The translations under genes and the position numbers were made by a program. Below the pieces are notes generated by a model that was not told where the DNA came from, made no database searches, and saw nothing but the letters and a program-made list of their open reading frames with translations. From Streptomyces luteolifulvus (GTDB taxonomy: Bacteria; Actinomycetota; Actinomycetes; Streptomycetales; Streptomycetaceae), in contig NZ_VZRB01000011.1 of NCBI RefSeq assembly GCF_008806595.1, positions 101,063 to 165,062 on the forward strand: a DNA stretch of 64,000 nt, in the 5' to 3' direction. This document shows, piece after piece, positions 8,409-16,673 of the stretch. Each line of letters starts with the position of its first letter. The stretch's first letter is position 1.

Positions 8409-9986
8409 TCAGTTCCGCCGCAGCAGCCGTGTCGCCCCCGCCGCCACTGTCGTCGCCAGCACCCAGCCCACCAGGATCATCGCCGCGGCCATCCACTGCC
8501 GGACGCCGCTGAGCTGCCACTGGCCGACCTGGCCCAGGTCGATGACCGGCAGCAGCAGGTCCAGGGAGAACAGCGCGGGGTTCCACGAGGGGTGCCCGGT
8601 GCCGTTGGCCGGCGGCTCCCCGGCCTGCGCGAAGGCGACCGAGGCCGCCGCCCACAGGACGGCCATCCACACCGCGGCCCGGCCCGGCCGGTACCCGTAG
8701 GCGACGATCCAGTCCTGGACGTATCCCCAGAGCTTCGGCGCCAGCGGCAGCGTCTCGCGGCGCCGGCGCTGCTTGCCGAGCAGCACCTCCCGCGCGGCCT
8801 CGTCCTCGCCGGAGCCCCGCAGCGCGGTGGCGAGGCGCTCGTACGGCTCCGGGTTGTACTCGGCGGTGGCCGCCGCGACCCAGTCCAGACGCCGGCCCAG
8901 GGAGAACGACCCGTACGGCACCAGGTTCTGGTACGAGAAGCCCAGCATCTGCAGCCGCCCGGGACCCGGCCAGCTGTCCGCCCGGTCCACGAGGTTGACG
9001 ACCCGCGCGCCCGACAGCACCACCCTCCCGCGCTGCGGCTGCTCCCCGAGGAAGCGCAGCTCGAACGTCTGCAGCCGGCGCAGCGCCAGCTCCTGGTCGT
9101 CGGTGAGGACGAACCGCGCCCGGTCGAGGTCGACGGCCTCCCCGAACCGTCCGTCGTCGAGCCGCATCCCGCCCTGGCACTCGAACCGCTGGATCCGTGT
9201 CCCGCTCGTGGGCGTCGTGCCGGTCAGCAAGGGGCTGCCCAGGCCGGCCGGGGTCAGATACAGGGTGCGCTCGATGGTCAGCTGGGGAGCGTTGAGGGCG
9301 AACCGCGTGTACGGGTTGATCAGCCGGGCGCCGCGCAGGCTCAGCGAGACGCCGATCTTCGCGCCGCGCAGACTGATCTCGCCGTGCGACTCCAGCAGCT
9401 CGGCCTGGAGGTCCTGGCCCACGGTCAGACCGTCCGCGGCGATCGAGCGTCCGTTGCGGTCCCGGTACACGATCGCCTGGTTGAGCAGCAGATCCGTACC
9501 GATACGGGCGTCGGTGAGCCGGACGCCGTTGTGGAAGCGGCAGCGCGGCAGATGCAGATCGCCCTCGCACCGCAGCCGGGCCGCCTCCATGCGCGGCACC
9601 GCGCAGTCCATCAGGCGCACGGTGGTGAAGTGGGCCTCCGACAGCACGACCTCTTCGTCGAAACGGCAGCTCCGCAGCTCCACATACGGAGTGATGATGC
9701 CGCCCGCCAGGTCCAGGGAGCCGGTGACATGGACGCCGCGGAGCTTCAGGGACGCCACCCTGCCCACCAGCGCGGGCGGTCCGTCGAGCAGCAGCCAGGC
9801 GATGACCCGCGCCCGTACGGTCCGCTCCGGCCCCCAGGCCGTCCCGCCGTGCGGATCGTCGACGACCTCGTCCCCGGTCCTCAGGTCGTGGACGGCGCCC
9901 ATGCGGAAGGCCTGCCACATGCCGGCCTCGGCCGCGGTCAGGTCGTCCGGCAGATCTCCGGTGCGAACGCCGGCCCCCTCGGTCAC
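8409..9986 (-). CDS. Membrane-anchored pentapeptide-like repeat protein
   Basis: 525 aa. Residues about 60-370 are a series of short beta-strand units with the rhythm of right-handed beta-helix/pentapeptide proteins (LKLRGVHVTGSLDLAGGIIT, LRCEGDLHLPRCRFHNGVRL, ISLRGAKIGVSLSLRGARL). After a charged helical region the C-terminus has two hydrophobic segments (AVWMAVLWAAASVAFA and MAAAMILVGWVLATTV). Relatives in streptomycetes are often labelled membrane-associated oxidoreductase, but I see no cofactor-binding motif to support that name. GTG 9986 is firmly set by GGAGGAAGG 8 bases upstream. Divergent from hisD. Confidence 0.75.
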   Translation of the reverse strand: MTEGAGVRTGDLPDDLTAAEAGMWQAFRMGAVHDLRTGDEVVDDPHGGTAWGPERTVRARVIAWLLLDGPPALVGRVASLKLRGVHVTGSLDLAGGIITPYVELRSCRFDEEVVLSEAHFTTVRLMDCAVPRMEAARLRCEGDLHLPRCRFHNGVRLTDARIGTDLLLNQAIVYRDRNGRSIAADGLTVGQDLQAELLESHGEISLRGAKIGVSLSLRGARLINPYTRFALNAPQLTIERTLYLTPAGLGSPLLTGTTPTSGTRIQRFECQGGMRLDDGRFGEAVDLDRARFVLTDDQELALRRLQTFELRFLGEQPQRGRVVLSGARVVNLVDRADSWPGPGRLQMLGFSYQNLVPYGSFSLGRRLDWVAAATAEYNPEPYERLATALRGSGEDEAAREVLLGKQRRRRETLPLAPKLWGYVQDWIVAYGYRPGRAAVWMAVLWAAASVAFAQAGEPPANGTGHPSWNPALFSLDLLLPVIDLGQVGQWQLSGVRQWMAAAMILVGWVLATTVAAGATRLLRRN

Positions 9987-10106
9987 GCTGGTTCCTTCCT
10001 CCCCGACTACTCGCGGGTTCGCCCCGCCGGTACAGCCTTGATGCCCGCTCGGTGACCCGGCGAACGCGGAAAGTGAGGGATGGTTCCCCGGGTTCCGTCC
10101 GGGATC

Positions 10107-10125
10107 CGTATCAACCATTGATACG
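10107..10125. promoter_or_regulatory. Perfect palindrome upstream of hisD, candidate operator
   Basis: CGTATCAA, 3-base spacer CCA, TTGATACG: a perfect 8+8 inverted repeat, 41 bases before GTG of hisD and 121 bases before the divergent gene. It is AT-rich in GC-rich surroundings and has the size of a dimeric repressor site. Confidence 0.5.
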
Positions 10126-10165
10126 TGCGGACGGCGTGCGAACCCCGTCTGCGAGAATTGGCTGT

Positions 10166-11491
10166 GTGATCTCCCGAATCGATCTGCGCGGCGACGCCCT
10201 TCCCGAGGGCCCCGCCCTGCGCGACCTGCTGCCCCGAGCCGACTTCGACGTCTCGGCCGCCCTGGAGAAGGTGCGTCCGATCTGCGAGGCCGTGCATCAT
10301 CGGGGCGACGCGGCGCTGATCGACTTCGCCGAGAAGTTCGACGGCGTCAGGCTCGACCAGGTGCGGGTGCCCGCCGAGGCACTCGAAAAGGCCCTCCAGG
10401 AACTCGACCCGGCGGTCCGCGCGGCCCTGGAGGAGTCCGTCCGCCGCGCCCGTCTCGTCCACCGCGAGCAGCGCCGTACCAGCCGCACCACGCAGGTCGT
10501 GCCCGGCGGTTCGGTCACCGAGAAGTGGGTGCCGGTCGAGCGGGTCGGGCTGTACGCCCCCGGCGGCCGCTCCGTCTACCCGTCCTCCGTGATCATGAAC
10601 GTGGTGCCCGCGCAGGAGGCCGGCGTCGGCTCGATCGCCCTCGCCTCCCCGGCCCAGGCCGAGTTCGGCGGGCTTCCGCACCCGACGATCCTCGCCGCGT
10701 GCGCACTGCTCGGCGTCGACGAGGTGTACGCGGCCGGCGGCGCCACCGCGGTCGCGATGTTCGCGCACGGCACCGAGTCCTGCCCGCCCGCCAACATGGT
10801 CACCGGCCCCGGCAACATCTGGGTCGCCGCGGCCAAGCGCTACTTCACCGGCAAGATCGGCATCGACGCCGAGGCGGGCCCGACCGAGATCGCCGTCCTC
10901 GCCGATCACACGGCCGATCCGGTGCACATCGCCTCCGACCTGATCAGCCAGGCCGAGCACGACCCGCTGGCGGCCGCCGTGCTGGTCACGGACTCCGTCG
11001 AGCTCGCGGACGCGGTCGAGCAGGAGCTGGAGCCGCAGGTCGCCGCCACCAAGCACATCGAGGACCGGATCGTCCCGGCCCTCAAGGGCAGGCAGTCCGC
11101 GATCGTCCTCGTCGACGGTGTCGACGAGGGGCTGAGGGTGGTCGACGCGTACGGCGCCGAGCACCTGGAGATCCAGACGGCCGACGCGGCCGCGGTCGCC
11201 GACCGGGTGAAGAACGCGGGCGCGATCTTCATCGGCCCCTGGGCCCCCGTGTCGCTCGGCGACTACGCGGCCGGCTCCAACCATGTCCTGCCCACCGGCG
11301 GCTGCGCCTGCCACTCCTCGGGCCTGTCCGTCCAGTCCTTCCTGCGCGGCATCCACATCGTCGACTACACGCAGGACGCGCTGGCCGAGGTCGCCCACCA
11401 CGTGGTGACGCTGGCGGAGGCGGAGGACCTGCCCGCGCACGGCGCGGCGATCAAGGCGAGGTTCGGCTGGAAGGTACCGACGAGCAAGTGA
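10166..11491 (+). CDS. hisD: Histidinol dehydrogenase
   Basis: 441 aa. Catalyses the last two steps of histidine synthesis, histidinol to histidine with two NAD+, in a zinc-dependent homodimer. Diagnostic segments are GLYAPGGRSVYPSSVIMN, the GPGNIWVAAAK region, DAEAGPTEIAVLAD, the zinc-binding QAEHDP and the C-terminal LPTGGCACHSSGLSVQSF with the catalytic-region histidines. The length is normal. GTG 10166 is preferred to upstream in-frame starts because the family begins with ISRIDLRG. First gene of a tightly coupled his operon; its stop overlaps hisC by 4 bases. A palindromic candidate operator lies upstream. Confidence 0.97.
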   Translation: MISRIDLRGDALPEGPALRDLLPRADFDVSAALEKVRPICEAVHHRGDAALIDFAEKFDGVRLDQVRVPAEALEKALQELDPAVRAALEESVRRARLVHREQRRTSRTTQVVPGGSVTEKWVPVERVGLYAPGGRSVYPSSVIMNVVPAQEAGVGSIALASPAQAEFGGLPHPTILAACALLGVDEVYAAGGATAVAMFAHGTESCPPANMVTGPGNIWVAAAKRYFTGKIGIDAEAGPTEIAVLADHTADPVHIASDLISQAEHDPLAAAVLVTDSVELADAVEQELEPQVAATKHIEDRIVPALKGRQSAIVLVDGVDEGLRVVDAYGAEHLEIQTADAAAVADRVKNAGAIFIGPWAPVSLGDYAAGSNHVLPTGGCACHSSGLSVQSFLRGIHIVDYTQDALAEVAHHVVTLAEAEDLPAHGAAIKARFGWKVPTSK

Positions 11492-12597
11492 ACTTCGGAA
11501 TCGACGATCTTCCCGTACGGGACGAGCTGCGCGGCAAGTCCCCCTATGGCGCGCCCCAGCTCGACGTTCCCGTACGGCTGAACACCAACGAGAACCCGTA
11601 CCCGCTGCCCGAGCCGCTGGTCGAGCGGATCGCCGAGCGGGTGCGCGAGGCGGCCCGGAACCTCAACCGCTACCCCGACCGGGACGCCGTGGAGCTGCGC
11701 ACACAGCTCGCCAAGTACCTGACCGACACATCCGGTTACGCCGTCGGCCCGGCCAACGTGTGGGCGGCCAACGGCTCCAACGAGGTCATCCAGCAACTGC
11801 TGCAGACCTTCGGCGGACCGGGCCGCACCGCGATCGGCTTCGAGCCGTCGTACTCGATGCACGGCCTCATCGCGCGCGGTACCGGAACGGGATGGATCTC
11901 GGGCCCCCGCAACGAGGACTTCACCATCGACCTGGCGGCGGCCGGCCGGGCCATCGCCGGGCACCGCCCCGACGTCGTCTTCGTCACCACGCCCAACAAC
12001 CCCACGGGCACCGCGGTCCCGGCCGAGACGGTCCTCGCGCTGTACGAGGCCGCCCAGGCGGCCAAGCCGTCGATGGTGATCGTGGACGAGGCGTACGTCG
12101 AGTTCAGCCACGGCGACTCGCTGCTGCCGCTGCTGCAGGGCCGGCCGAACCTCGTCGTCTCCCGGACGATGTCGAAGGCCTTCGGCGCGGCGGGCCTGCG
12201 CCTCGGCTACCTCGCCGCGCACCCGGCCGTCGTCGACGCCGTCCAGCTCGTACGGCTGCCGTACCACCTGTCGGCCGTCACCCAGGCGACCGCCCTGGCC
12301 GCCCTGGAGCACACCGACACGCTGCTGAAGTACGTCGAGCAGCTGAAGAAGGAACGGGACCGGCTGGTCACCGAACTGCTGGCGCTGGGCTACGAGGTCA
12401 CGGCGTCGGACGCCAACTTCGTGCAGTTCGGGCGCTTCGAGGACTCCCACGTCACCTGGCAGAAGATCCTCGACCGGGGCGTCCTGGTCCGGGACAACGG
12501 CGTACCGGGATGGCTGCGGGTGACCGCCGGAACCCCCCAGGAGAACGACGCGTTCCTCGACGCGGTCCGTGAACTGAAGAAGGAGCAGAGCGCATGA
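11488..12597 (+). CDS. hisC: Histidinol-phosphate aminotransferase
   Basis: 369 aa PLP enzyme converting imidazole acetol phosphate and glutamate to histidinol phosphate. It has the fold type I landmarks: RLNTNENPYPLP near the N-terminus, TTPNNPTGTAVP, VIVDEAYVEFS with the PLP-pairing aspartate, and SRTMSKAFGAAGLRLGY holding the Schiff-base lysine. GTG 11488 overlaps the hisD stop (GTGA), implying translational coupling; the hisB start overlaps its own stop (ATGA). Confidence 0.96.
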   Translation: MNFGIDDLPVRDELRGKSPYGAPQLDVPVRLNTNENPYPLPEPLVERIAERVREAARNLNRYPDRDAVELRTQLAKYLTDTSGYAVGPANVWAANGSNEVIQQLLQTFGGPGRTAIGFEPSYSMHGLIARGTGTGWISGPRNEDFTIDLAAAGRAIAGHRPDVVFVTTPNNPTGTAVPAETVLALYEAAQAAKPSMVIVDEAYVEFSHGDSLLPLLQGRPNLVVSRTMSKAFGAAGLRLGYLAAHPAVVDAVQLVRLPYHLSAVTQATALAALEHTDTLLKYVEQLKKERDRLVTELLALGYEVTASDANFVQFGRFEDSHVTWQKILDRGVLVRDNGVPGWLRVTAGTPQENDAFLDAVRELKKEQSA

Positions 12598-13187
12598 GCC
12601 GCGTGGGACGCGTGGAACGCGTGACGAAGGAGACCTCGGTCCTCGTCGAGATCGACCTCGACGGGTCCGGCAAGGTCGATGTGTCGACCGGCGTCGGCTT
12701 CTACGACCACATGCTCGACCAGCTCGGCCGGCACGGTCTGTTCGACCTGACCGTGAAGACCGAGGGCGACCTGCACATCGACTCGCACCACACCATCGAG
12801 GACACTGCCCTCGCGCTCGGCGCCGCCTTCAAGCAGGCGCTCGGCGACAAGGTGGGGATTTATCGATTCGGCAACTGCACGGTCCCGCTGGACGAGTCGC
12901 TCGCCCAGGTCACCGTCGATCTGTCCGGCCGTCCGTACCTCGTGCACACCGAGCCCGAGAACATGGCGCCGATGATCGGCGAGTACGACACCACCATGAC
13001 CCGGCACATACTGGAGTCCTTCGTCGCCCAGGCCCGGATCGCGCTGCATGTGCACGTGCCCTACGGACGCAACGCGCACCACATCGTGGAGTGCCAGTTC
13101 AAGGCGCTGGCGCGGGCCCTGCGCTACGCCAGCGAGCGCGACCCGCGCGCTGCCGGCATCCTCCCGTCCACGAAGGGCGCGCTGTAA
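12594..13187 (+). CDS. hisB: Imidazoleglycerol-phosphate dehydratase
   Basis: 197 aa, monofunctional (no phosphatase domain as in the E. coli fusion). Manganese-dependent dehydration of imidazoleglycerol phosphate. The metal-binding histidines are in STGVGFYDHMLDQLGRHG and DLHIDSHHTIEDTALALG, repeated in the second half as RHILESFVAQARIALHVHV and NAHHIVECQFKALARAL, the characteristic internal duplication. Coupled to hisC by a 4-base overlap. Confidence 0.97.
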   Translation: MSRVGRVERVTKETSVLVEIDLDGSGKVDVSTGVGFYDHMLDQLGRHGLFDLTVKTEGDLHIDSHHTIEDTALALGAAFKQALGDKVGIYRFGNCTVPLDESLAQVTVDLSGRPYLVHTEPENMAPMIGEYDTTMTRHILESFVAQARIALHVHVPYGRNAHHIVECQFKALARALRYASERDPRAAGILPSTKGAL

Positions 13188-13190
13188 ACC

Positions 13191-13355
13191 ATGAACGGTC
13201 TGTCCACCGTCCTGATCGTCGTCGGACTCTTCCTCGTCGGCGGCATCATCTCCTTCGTCAAGCAGAAGATGCCGACGAGCCTGATCGTGCTGCTCTCGAT
13301 CGGCGCGGCGATGTGCCTGGTCGCGGGCGTGATGCGGCTGGAGGTATGGAACTGA
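13191..13355 (+). CDS. 54-residue membrane protein inside the his operon
   Basis: Reads from ATG 13191 to TGA 13355, starting MNGLSTVLIVVGLFLVGGII and ending GVMRLEVWN. Two hydrophobic segments (LSTVLIVVGLFLVGGIISF and LIVLLSIGAAMCLVAGVM) flank a short basic loop, KQKMPTS, so a hairpin membrane protein is likely. It begins 3 bases after hisB and its stop overlaps the hisH start (TGATG), so it is translated as part of the his operon. It is too short for many gene callers. Function unknown; nothing in the sequence links it to histidine chemistry. Confidence 0.8.
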   Translation: MNGLSTVLIVVGLFLVGGIISFVKQKMPTSLIVLLSIGAAMCLVAGVMRLEVWN

Positions 13356-13996
13356 TGAGCGCGCCGAAGAAGGTCGTGGTCTTCGACTACGGCTTCGGCA
13401 ACGTCCGCTCCGCCGAGCGCGCCCTCGCCCGCACCGGGGCCGAGGTCGAGATCACGCGCGACTTCGACACGGCCATGAACGCCGACGGTCTGCTGGTGCC
13501 GGGCGTCGGTGCCTTCGCCGCCTGTATGCAGGGCCTGCGCGCGGCCCGCGGTGACTGGATCATCGACCGCCGGCTGTCCGGGGGCCGCCCGGTGATGGGC
13601 ATCTGCGTCGGCATGCAGATCCTGTTCGCGCGCGGCATCGAGCACGGCGTCGAGACCGAGGGCATGGACGAGTGGCCGGGCTCCGTCGAGCCGCTCCAGG
13701 CCGACATCGTGCCCCACATGGGCTGGAACACCGTCGAGGCACCGGCCGGCTCCGAGCTGTTCGCCGGGCTGGACGCGGACGCGCGCTTCTACTTCGTGCA
13801 CTCCTACGCCGTCCACGAATGGACCCTGGAGACCGCCAACCCGACGATGCGCGCCCCGCTGGTCACCTGGGCGACGCACGGCAAGCCCTTCGTGGCCGCC
13901 GTCGAGAACGGCGCCCTGTGGGCCACGCAGTTCCACCCCGAGAAGTCCGGCGACGCCGGAGCCCAGCTCCTCACCAACTGGATCGGAACCCTGTGA
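13355..13996 (+). CDS. hisH: Imidazole glycerol phosphate synthase, glutamine amidotransferase subunit
   Basis: 213 aa. Releases ammonia from glutamine and channels it to HisF. The class I amidotransferase triad is visible: nucleophile Cys in GICVGMQILF, and His and Glu in TQFHPEKSGDAG. The oxyanion region VPGVGAF is present. ATG 13355 is preferred over ATG 13346 because GGAGG at 13340-13344 is 10 bases from the former and only 1 base from the latter. Its stop overlaps priA (GTGA). hisF, its partner, is two genes downstream. Confidence 0.96.
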   Translation: MSAPKKVVVFDYGFGNVRSAERALARTGAEVEITRDFDTAMNADGLLVPGVGAFAACMQGLRAARGDWIIDRRLSGGRPVMGICVGMQILFARGIEHGVETEGMDEWPGSVEPLQADIVPHMGWNTVEAPAGSELFAGLDADARFYFVHSYAVHEWTLETANPTMRAPLVTWATHGKPFVAAVENGALWATQFHPEKSGDAGAQLLTNWIGTL

Positions 13997-14718
13997 GCAA
14001 GCTCGAACTCCTCCCCGCCGTCGACGTCCGCGACGGCCAGGCCGTCCGCCTGGTGCACGGCGAGTCCGGCACGGAAACGTCCTACGGCTCCCCGCTGGAG
14101 GCCGCCCTCGCCTGGCAGCGGGCCGGCGCGGAGTGGCTGCACCTGGTCGACCTGGACGCCGCGTTCGGGACCGGCGACAACCGGGAGCTGATCGCCGAGG
14201 TCGCCCGGGCCATGGACATCAAGGTGGAGCTGTCGGGCGGCATCCGCGACGACGCCTCCCTGGCCGCCGCGCTCGCCACCGGCTGCACCCGGGTGAACCT
14301 CGGCACGGCCGCGCTGGAGACCCCTCAGTGGGTCGCCAAGGTCATCGCCGAGCACGGTGACAAGATCGCCGTCGGTCTCGACGTCCGCGGCACCACCCTG
14401 CGCGGCCGCGGCTGGACCCGCGACGGCGGCGACCTCTACGAGACGCTGGAGCGCCTCAACCAGGAGGGCTGCGCCCGCTACGTGGTGACGGACATCGCCA
14501 AGGACGGCACCCTCCAGGGCCCCAACCTGGAGCTGCTGCGCAATGTCTGCGCGGCGACCGACCGTCCGGTGGTGGCCTCCGGCGGCGTGTCCTCGCTCGA
14601 CGACCTGCGGGCCATCGCCGAGCTGGTGCCGCTCGGTGTCGAGGGCTCCATCGTCGGGAAGGCCCTGTACGCGAAGGCGTTCACTCTGGAAGAGGCCCTG
14701 GAGGCGGTAGCCCAGTGA
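13993..14718 (+). CDS. priA: Bifunctional HisA/TrpF isomerase PriA
   Basis: 241 aa (beta/alpha)8 barrel. Catalyses the ProFAR isomerase step of histidine synthesis and, in actinobacteria, also phosphoribosylanthranilate isomerisation of tryptophan synthesis. LLPAVDVRDGQAVRLVHG holds the first catalytic aspartate, VELSGGIRDD and VASGGVSSLDDL hold the phosphate-binding loops, and YVVTDIAKDGTLQGPN carries the second catalytic aspartate. No trpF lies with the trp genes here, which agrees with the known dual role of PriA in Streptomyces. Coupled by overlaps to hisH and to the next gene. Confidence 0.95.
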   Translation: MSKLELLPAVDVRDGQAVRLVHGESGTETSYGSPLEAALAWQRAGAEWLHLVDLDAAFGTGDNRELIAEVARAMDIKVELSGGIRDDASLAAALATGCTRVNLGTAALETPQWVAKVIAEHGDKIAVGLDVRGTTLRGRGWTRDGGDLYETLERLNQEGCARYVVTDIAKDGTLQGPNLELLRNVCAATDRPVVASGGVSSLDDLRAIAELVPLGVEGSIVGKALYAKAFTLEEALEAVAQ

Positions 14719-15125
14719 GCGATGTACGACGCGTCACGACCGGCGCGCCCTGGGAGGAGACCTTCGGTTACTCCCGCGCGGTCGAGCTGCCGAACGGCAT
14801 GGTGCTGGTCTCCGGCTGCACCTCGATAGTGGACGGCCAGATCGCCGGAGGCGGTCCGTACGAACAGGCGGTCAACGCATTCAACGTCGCGCTCGCGGCA
14901 CTGGGCCAACTGGGGCTCGGCCGTGACGACGTCGTGCGTACGCGCATGTACATCACCCATGCCCGGGACGTGGACGACGTCGGACGCGCCCACAAGGAGC
15001 TGTTCGACTCCGTCCGGCCCGCCGCGTCCATGATCATCGTCTCCGGCCTCGTGGACCCGAGTCTGGTCGTCGAGGTCGAGGTGGAGGCGTACCGCCCCGG
15101 CGGAGAACACGGAGTGTCCGCATGA
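14715..15125 (+). CDS. RidA family protein
   Basis: 136 aa member of the RidA/YjgF/UK114 family, which hydrolyses reactive enamines and imines produced by PLP enzymes. Typical features are the opening TGAPWEETFGYSRAV, VLVSGCTS, the GGPYEQAVNAFNVALAALGQLGLGRDDVVRTRMYI helix-strand unit and the C-terminal IIVSGLVDPSLVVEVEVEA. The Arg in VRTRMY matches the substrate-carboxylate Arg position of active RidA, while the C-terminal Glu seen in canonical RidA is less clear. It sits between priA and hisF with 4-base overlaps on both sides. Confidence 0.9.
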   Translation: MSDVRRVTTGAPWEETFGYSRAVELPNGMVLVSGCTSIVDGQIAGGGPYEQAVNAFNVALAALGQLGLGRDDVVRTRMYITHARDVDDVGRAHKELFDSVRPAASMIIVSGLVDPSLVVEVEVEAYRPGGEHGVSA

Positions 15126-15877
15126 CCCTGGCCGTACGAGTGATCCCCTGCCTGGACGTGGACAACGGCCGGGTCGTCAAGGGCGTCAACTTCCAGAACC
15201 TGCGCGACGCGGGCGACCCCGTCGAGATGGCCAAGGTGTATGACGCCGAAGGCGCCGACGAGCTGACGTTCCTGGACATCACCGCCTCCTCGGGCAACCG
15301 GGAGACGACCTACGACGTGGTGCGCCGCACCGCCGAGCAGGTGTTCATCCCGCTGACCGTCGGCGGCGGCGTCCGCACTGCCGAGGACGTGGACAAGCTG
15401 CTGCGGGCGGGCGCGGACAAGGTCGGCGTCAACACCGCCGCCATCGCCCGCCCGGAGCTCATCCGCGAGATCGCGGAGCGCTTCGGCCGACAGGTGCTGG
15501 TGCTCTCGGTGGACGCGCGGCGCACCCCGTCCGGGAGCTTCGAGGTGACCACGCACGGCGGCCGCAAGGGCACCGGCCTCGACGCCGTCGAGTGGGCGCA
15601 CCGGGCCGCCGAGCTCGGCGCGGGTGAGATCCTGCTGAACTCGATGGACGCCGACGGGACGAAGGACGGCTACGACCTGGAGATGATCGCGGCCGTCCGC
15701 AAGCACGTCACGGTCCCGGTGATCGCCTCCGGCGGTGCGGGACGGCTCGCGGACTTCCCGCCGGCGATCGAGGCGGGCGCGGACGCGGTGCTGGCCGCCT
15801 CCGTCTTCCACTTCGGCGATCTGCGGATCGGCGAGGTGAAGCAGGCGCTCAGGGAGGCGGGCCACCCCGTCCGATGA
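15122..15877 (+). CDS. hisF: Imidazole glycerol phosphate synthase, cyclase subunit
   Basis: 251 aa (beta/alpha)8 barrel that uses ammonia from HisH to close the imidazole ring and release AICAR. Catalytic aspartates are in VIPCLDVDNGRVVKGVNF and LLNSMDADGTKDGYD. Phosphate loops are VGGGVRTAED and VIASGGAGRLAD. The length is normal. ATG 15122 overlaps the ridA stop. Last gene of the his operon, convergent with the TIGR03085 gene 20 bases away. Confidence 0.97.
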   Translation: MTLAVRVIPCLDVDNGRVVKGVNFQNLRDAGDPVEMAKVYDAEGADELTFLDITASSGNRETTYDVVRRTAEQVFIPLTVGGGVRTAEDVDKLLRAGADKVGVNTAAIARPELIREIAERFGRQVLVLSVDARRTPSGSFEVTTHGGRKGTGLDAVEWAHRAAELGAGEILLNSMDADGTKDGYDLEMIAAVRKHVTVPVIASGGAGRLADFPPAIEAGADAVLAASVFHFGDLRIGEVKQALREAGHPVR

Positions 15878-15897
15878 CGACGGCGCTCCACAGGCTC

Positions 15898-16533
15898 TCA
15901 GATACCGAGCTGCTTCGTCTCCTGCAGCCGGGCGATCGCGTCCTTCTCGCCCTCCAGCTCCACGTTCGCGGCGTTCTGCCGGCCGTAGAGGAACAGCAGC
16001 AGCTCCGACGGCTCGCCCGTCGCGGTGACGACCGGAGTGCCGCGGCGGGCGACCGCCGTCTGGCCGTCGGGGCGGCGCAGCACCAGCCCCGTCGCGGCGC
16101 CCCGCCCCATCAGGCGCGAGGTGCGCTCCAGCCGTGACCACAGGGCGTCCTGGAAGACCTGGTCGAGCTCGCGCGGCGTCCAGTCGGGCCGGGCCCGGCG
16201 GACGTCCTCGGTGTGCACGTAGAACTCGATGGTGTTCGACATCTCGTCGACCTGCTTGAGGGAGAACGGCGAGAAGCGCGGCGGGCCGGTACGGATCAGC
16301 TGGATCAGCTCCTCGTACGGCTTCGCGGCGAACTCCGCCATCACCCGCTCCAGCCGGGGCTGGAGCTGCTTGATCAGGATGCCGCCGGCGGCATCGGGCC
16401 GGCGCTCGCGCACCACCACGTGCGCGGCGAGGTCACGGGTCAGCCAGTTCTCGCAGAGGGTCGGGGCCTCGGGGCCCTCGGCCTCCAACAGGTCGGCCAG
16501 AAGAAGTCGTTCACGCTTGGCGAATGTCGACAT
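15898..16533 (-). CDS. TIGR03085 family protein (DinB/maleylpyruvate isomerase-like)
   Basis: 211 aa. It shows the actinobacterial TIGR03085 pattern: FAKRERLLLADLLEAEGPEAPTLCENW, DLAAHVVVRERRPDA, and NTIEFYVHTEDVRRARPDWTPR. These belong to the DinB/MDMPI four-helix superfamily, whose members bind a metal through histidines; His55 in AHVVV and the His in FYVHTEDVRR are candidate ligands. Mycothiol-dependent chemistry is known for relatives, but no reaction is established for this family. Convergent with hisF and divergent from hisI. Confidence 0.88.
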   Translation of the reverse strand: MSTFAKRERLLLADLLEAEGPEAPTLCENWLTRDLAAHVVVRERRPDAAGGILIKQLQPRLERVMAEFAAKPYEELIQLIRTGPPRFSPFSLKQVDEMSNTIEFYVHTEDVRRARPDWTPRELDQVFQDALWSRLERTSRLMGRGAATGLVLRRPDGQTAVARRGTPVVTATGEPSELLLFLYGRQNAANVELEGEKDAIARLQETKQLGI

Positions 16534-16660
16534 GAGTGCCAGCCTACGACCGCCCCGCAGGTCCGCCCACCCGTCGCCCGGCCTCCACCCCTCACCGAGG
16601 CGCTTCGCGTCGCTGTTTTCAATGGGTGGACGACCGCCGGGCGCATGTCGTCACGCGCGG

Positions 16661-16666
16661 CACAAT
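16661..16666 (+). promoter_or_regulatory. Putative -10 element (CACAAT), leaderless promoter of hisI
   Basis: CACAAT lies 7 bases before ATG 16674 and no ribosome binding site is present. The same hexamer and spacing recur before the genes at 19755 and 55184. Confidence 0.45.
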
Positions 16667-16673
16667 GGCACAC

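Noticed and set aside
7252..9918. 888-codon frame spanning two minus-strand genes
   Set aside because: The upstream part is a shadow of the 8409-9986 gene, which has its own strong ribosome binding site and recognisable repeats.
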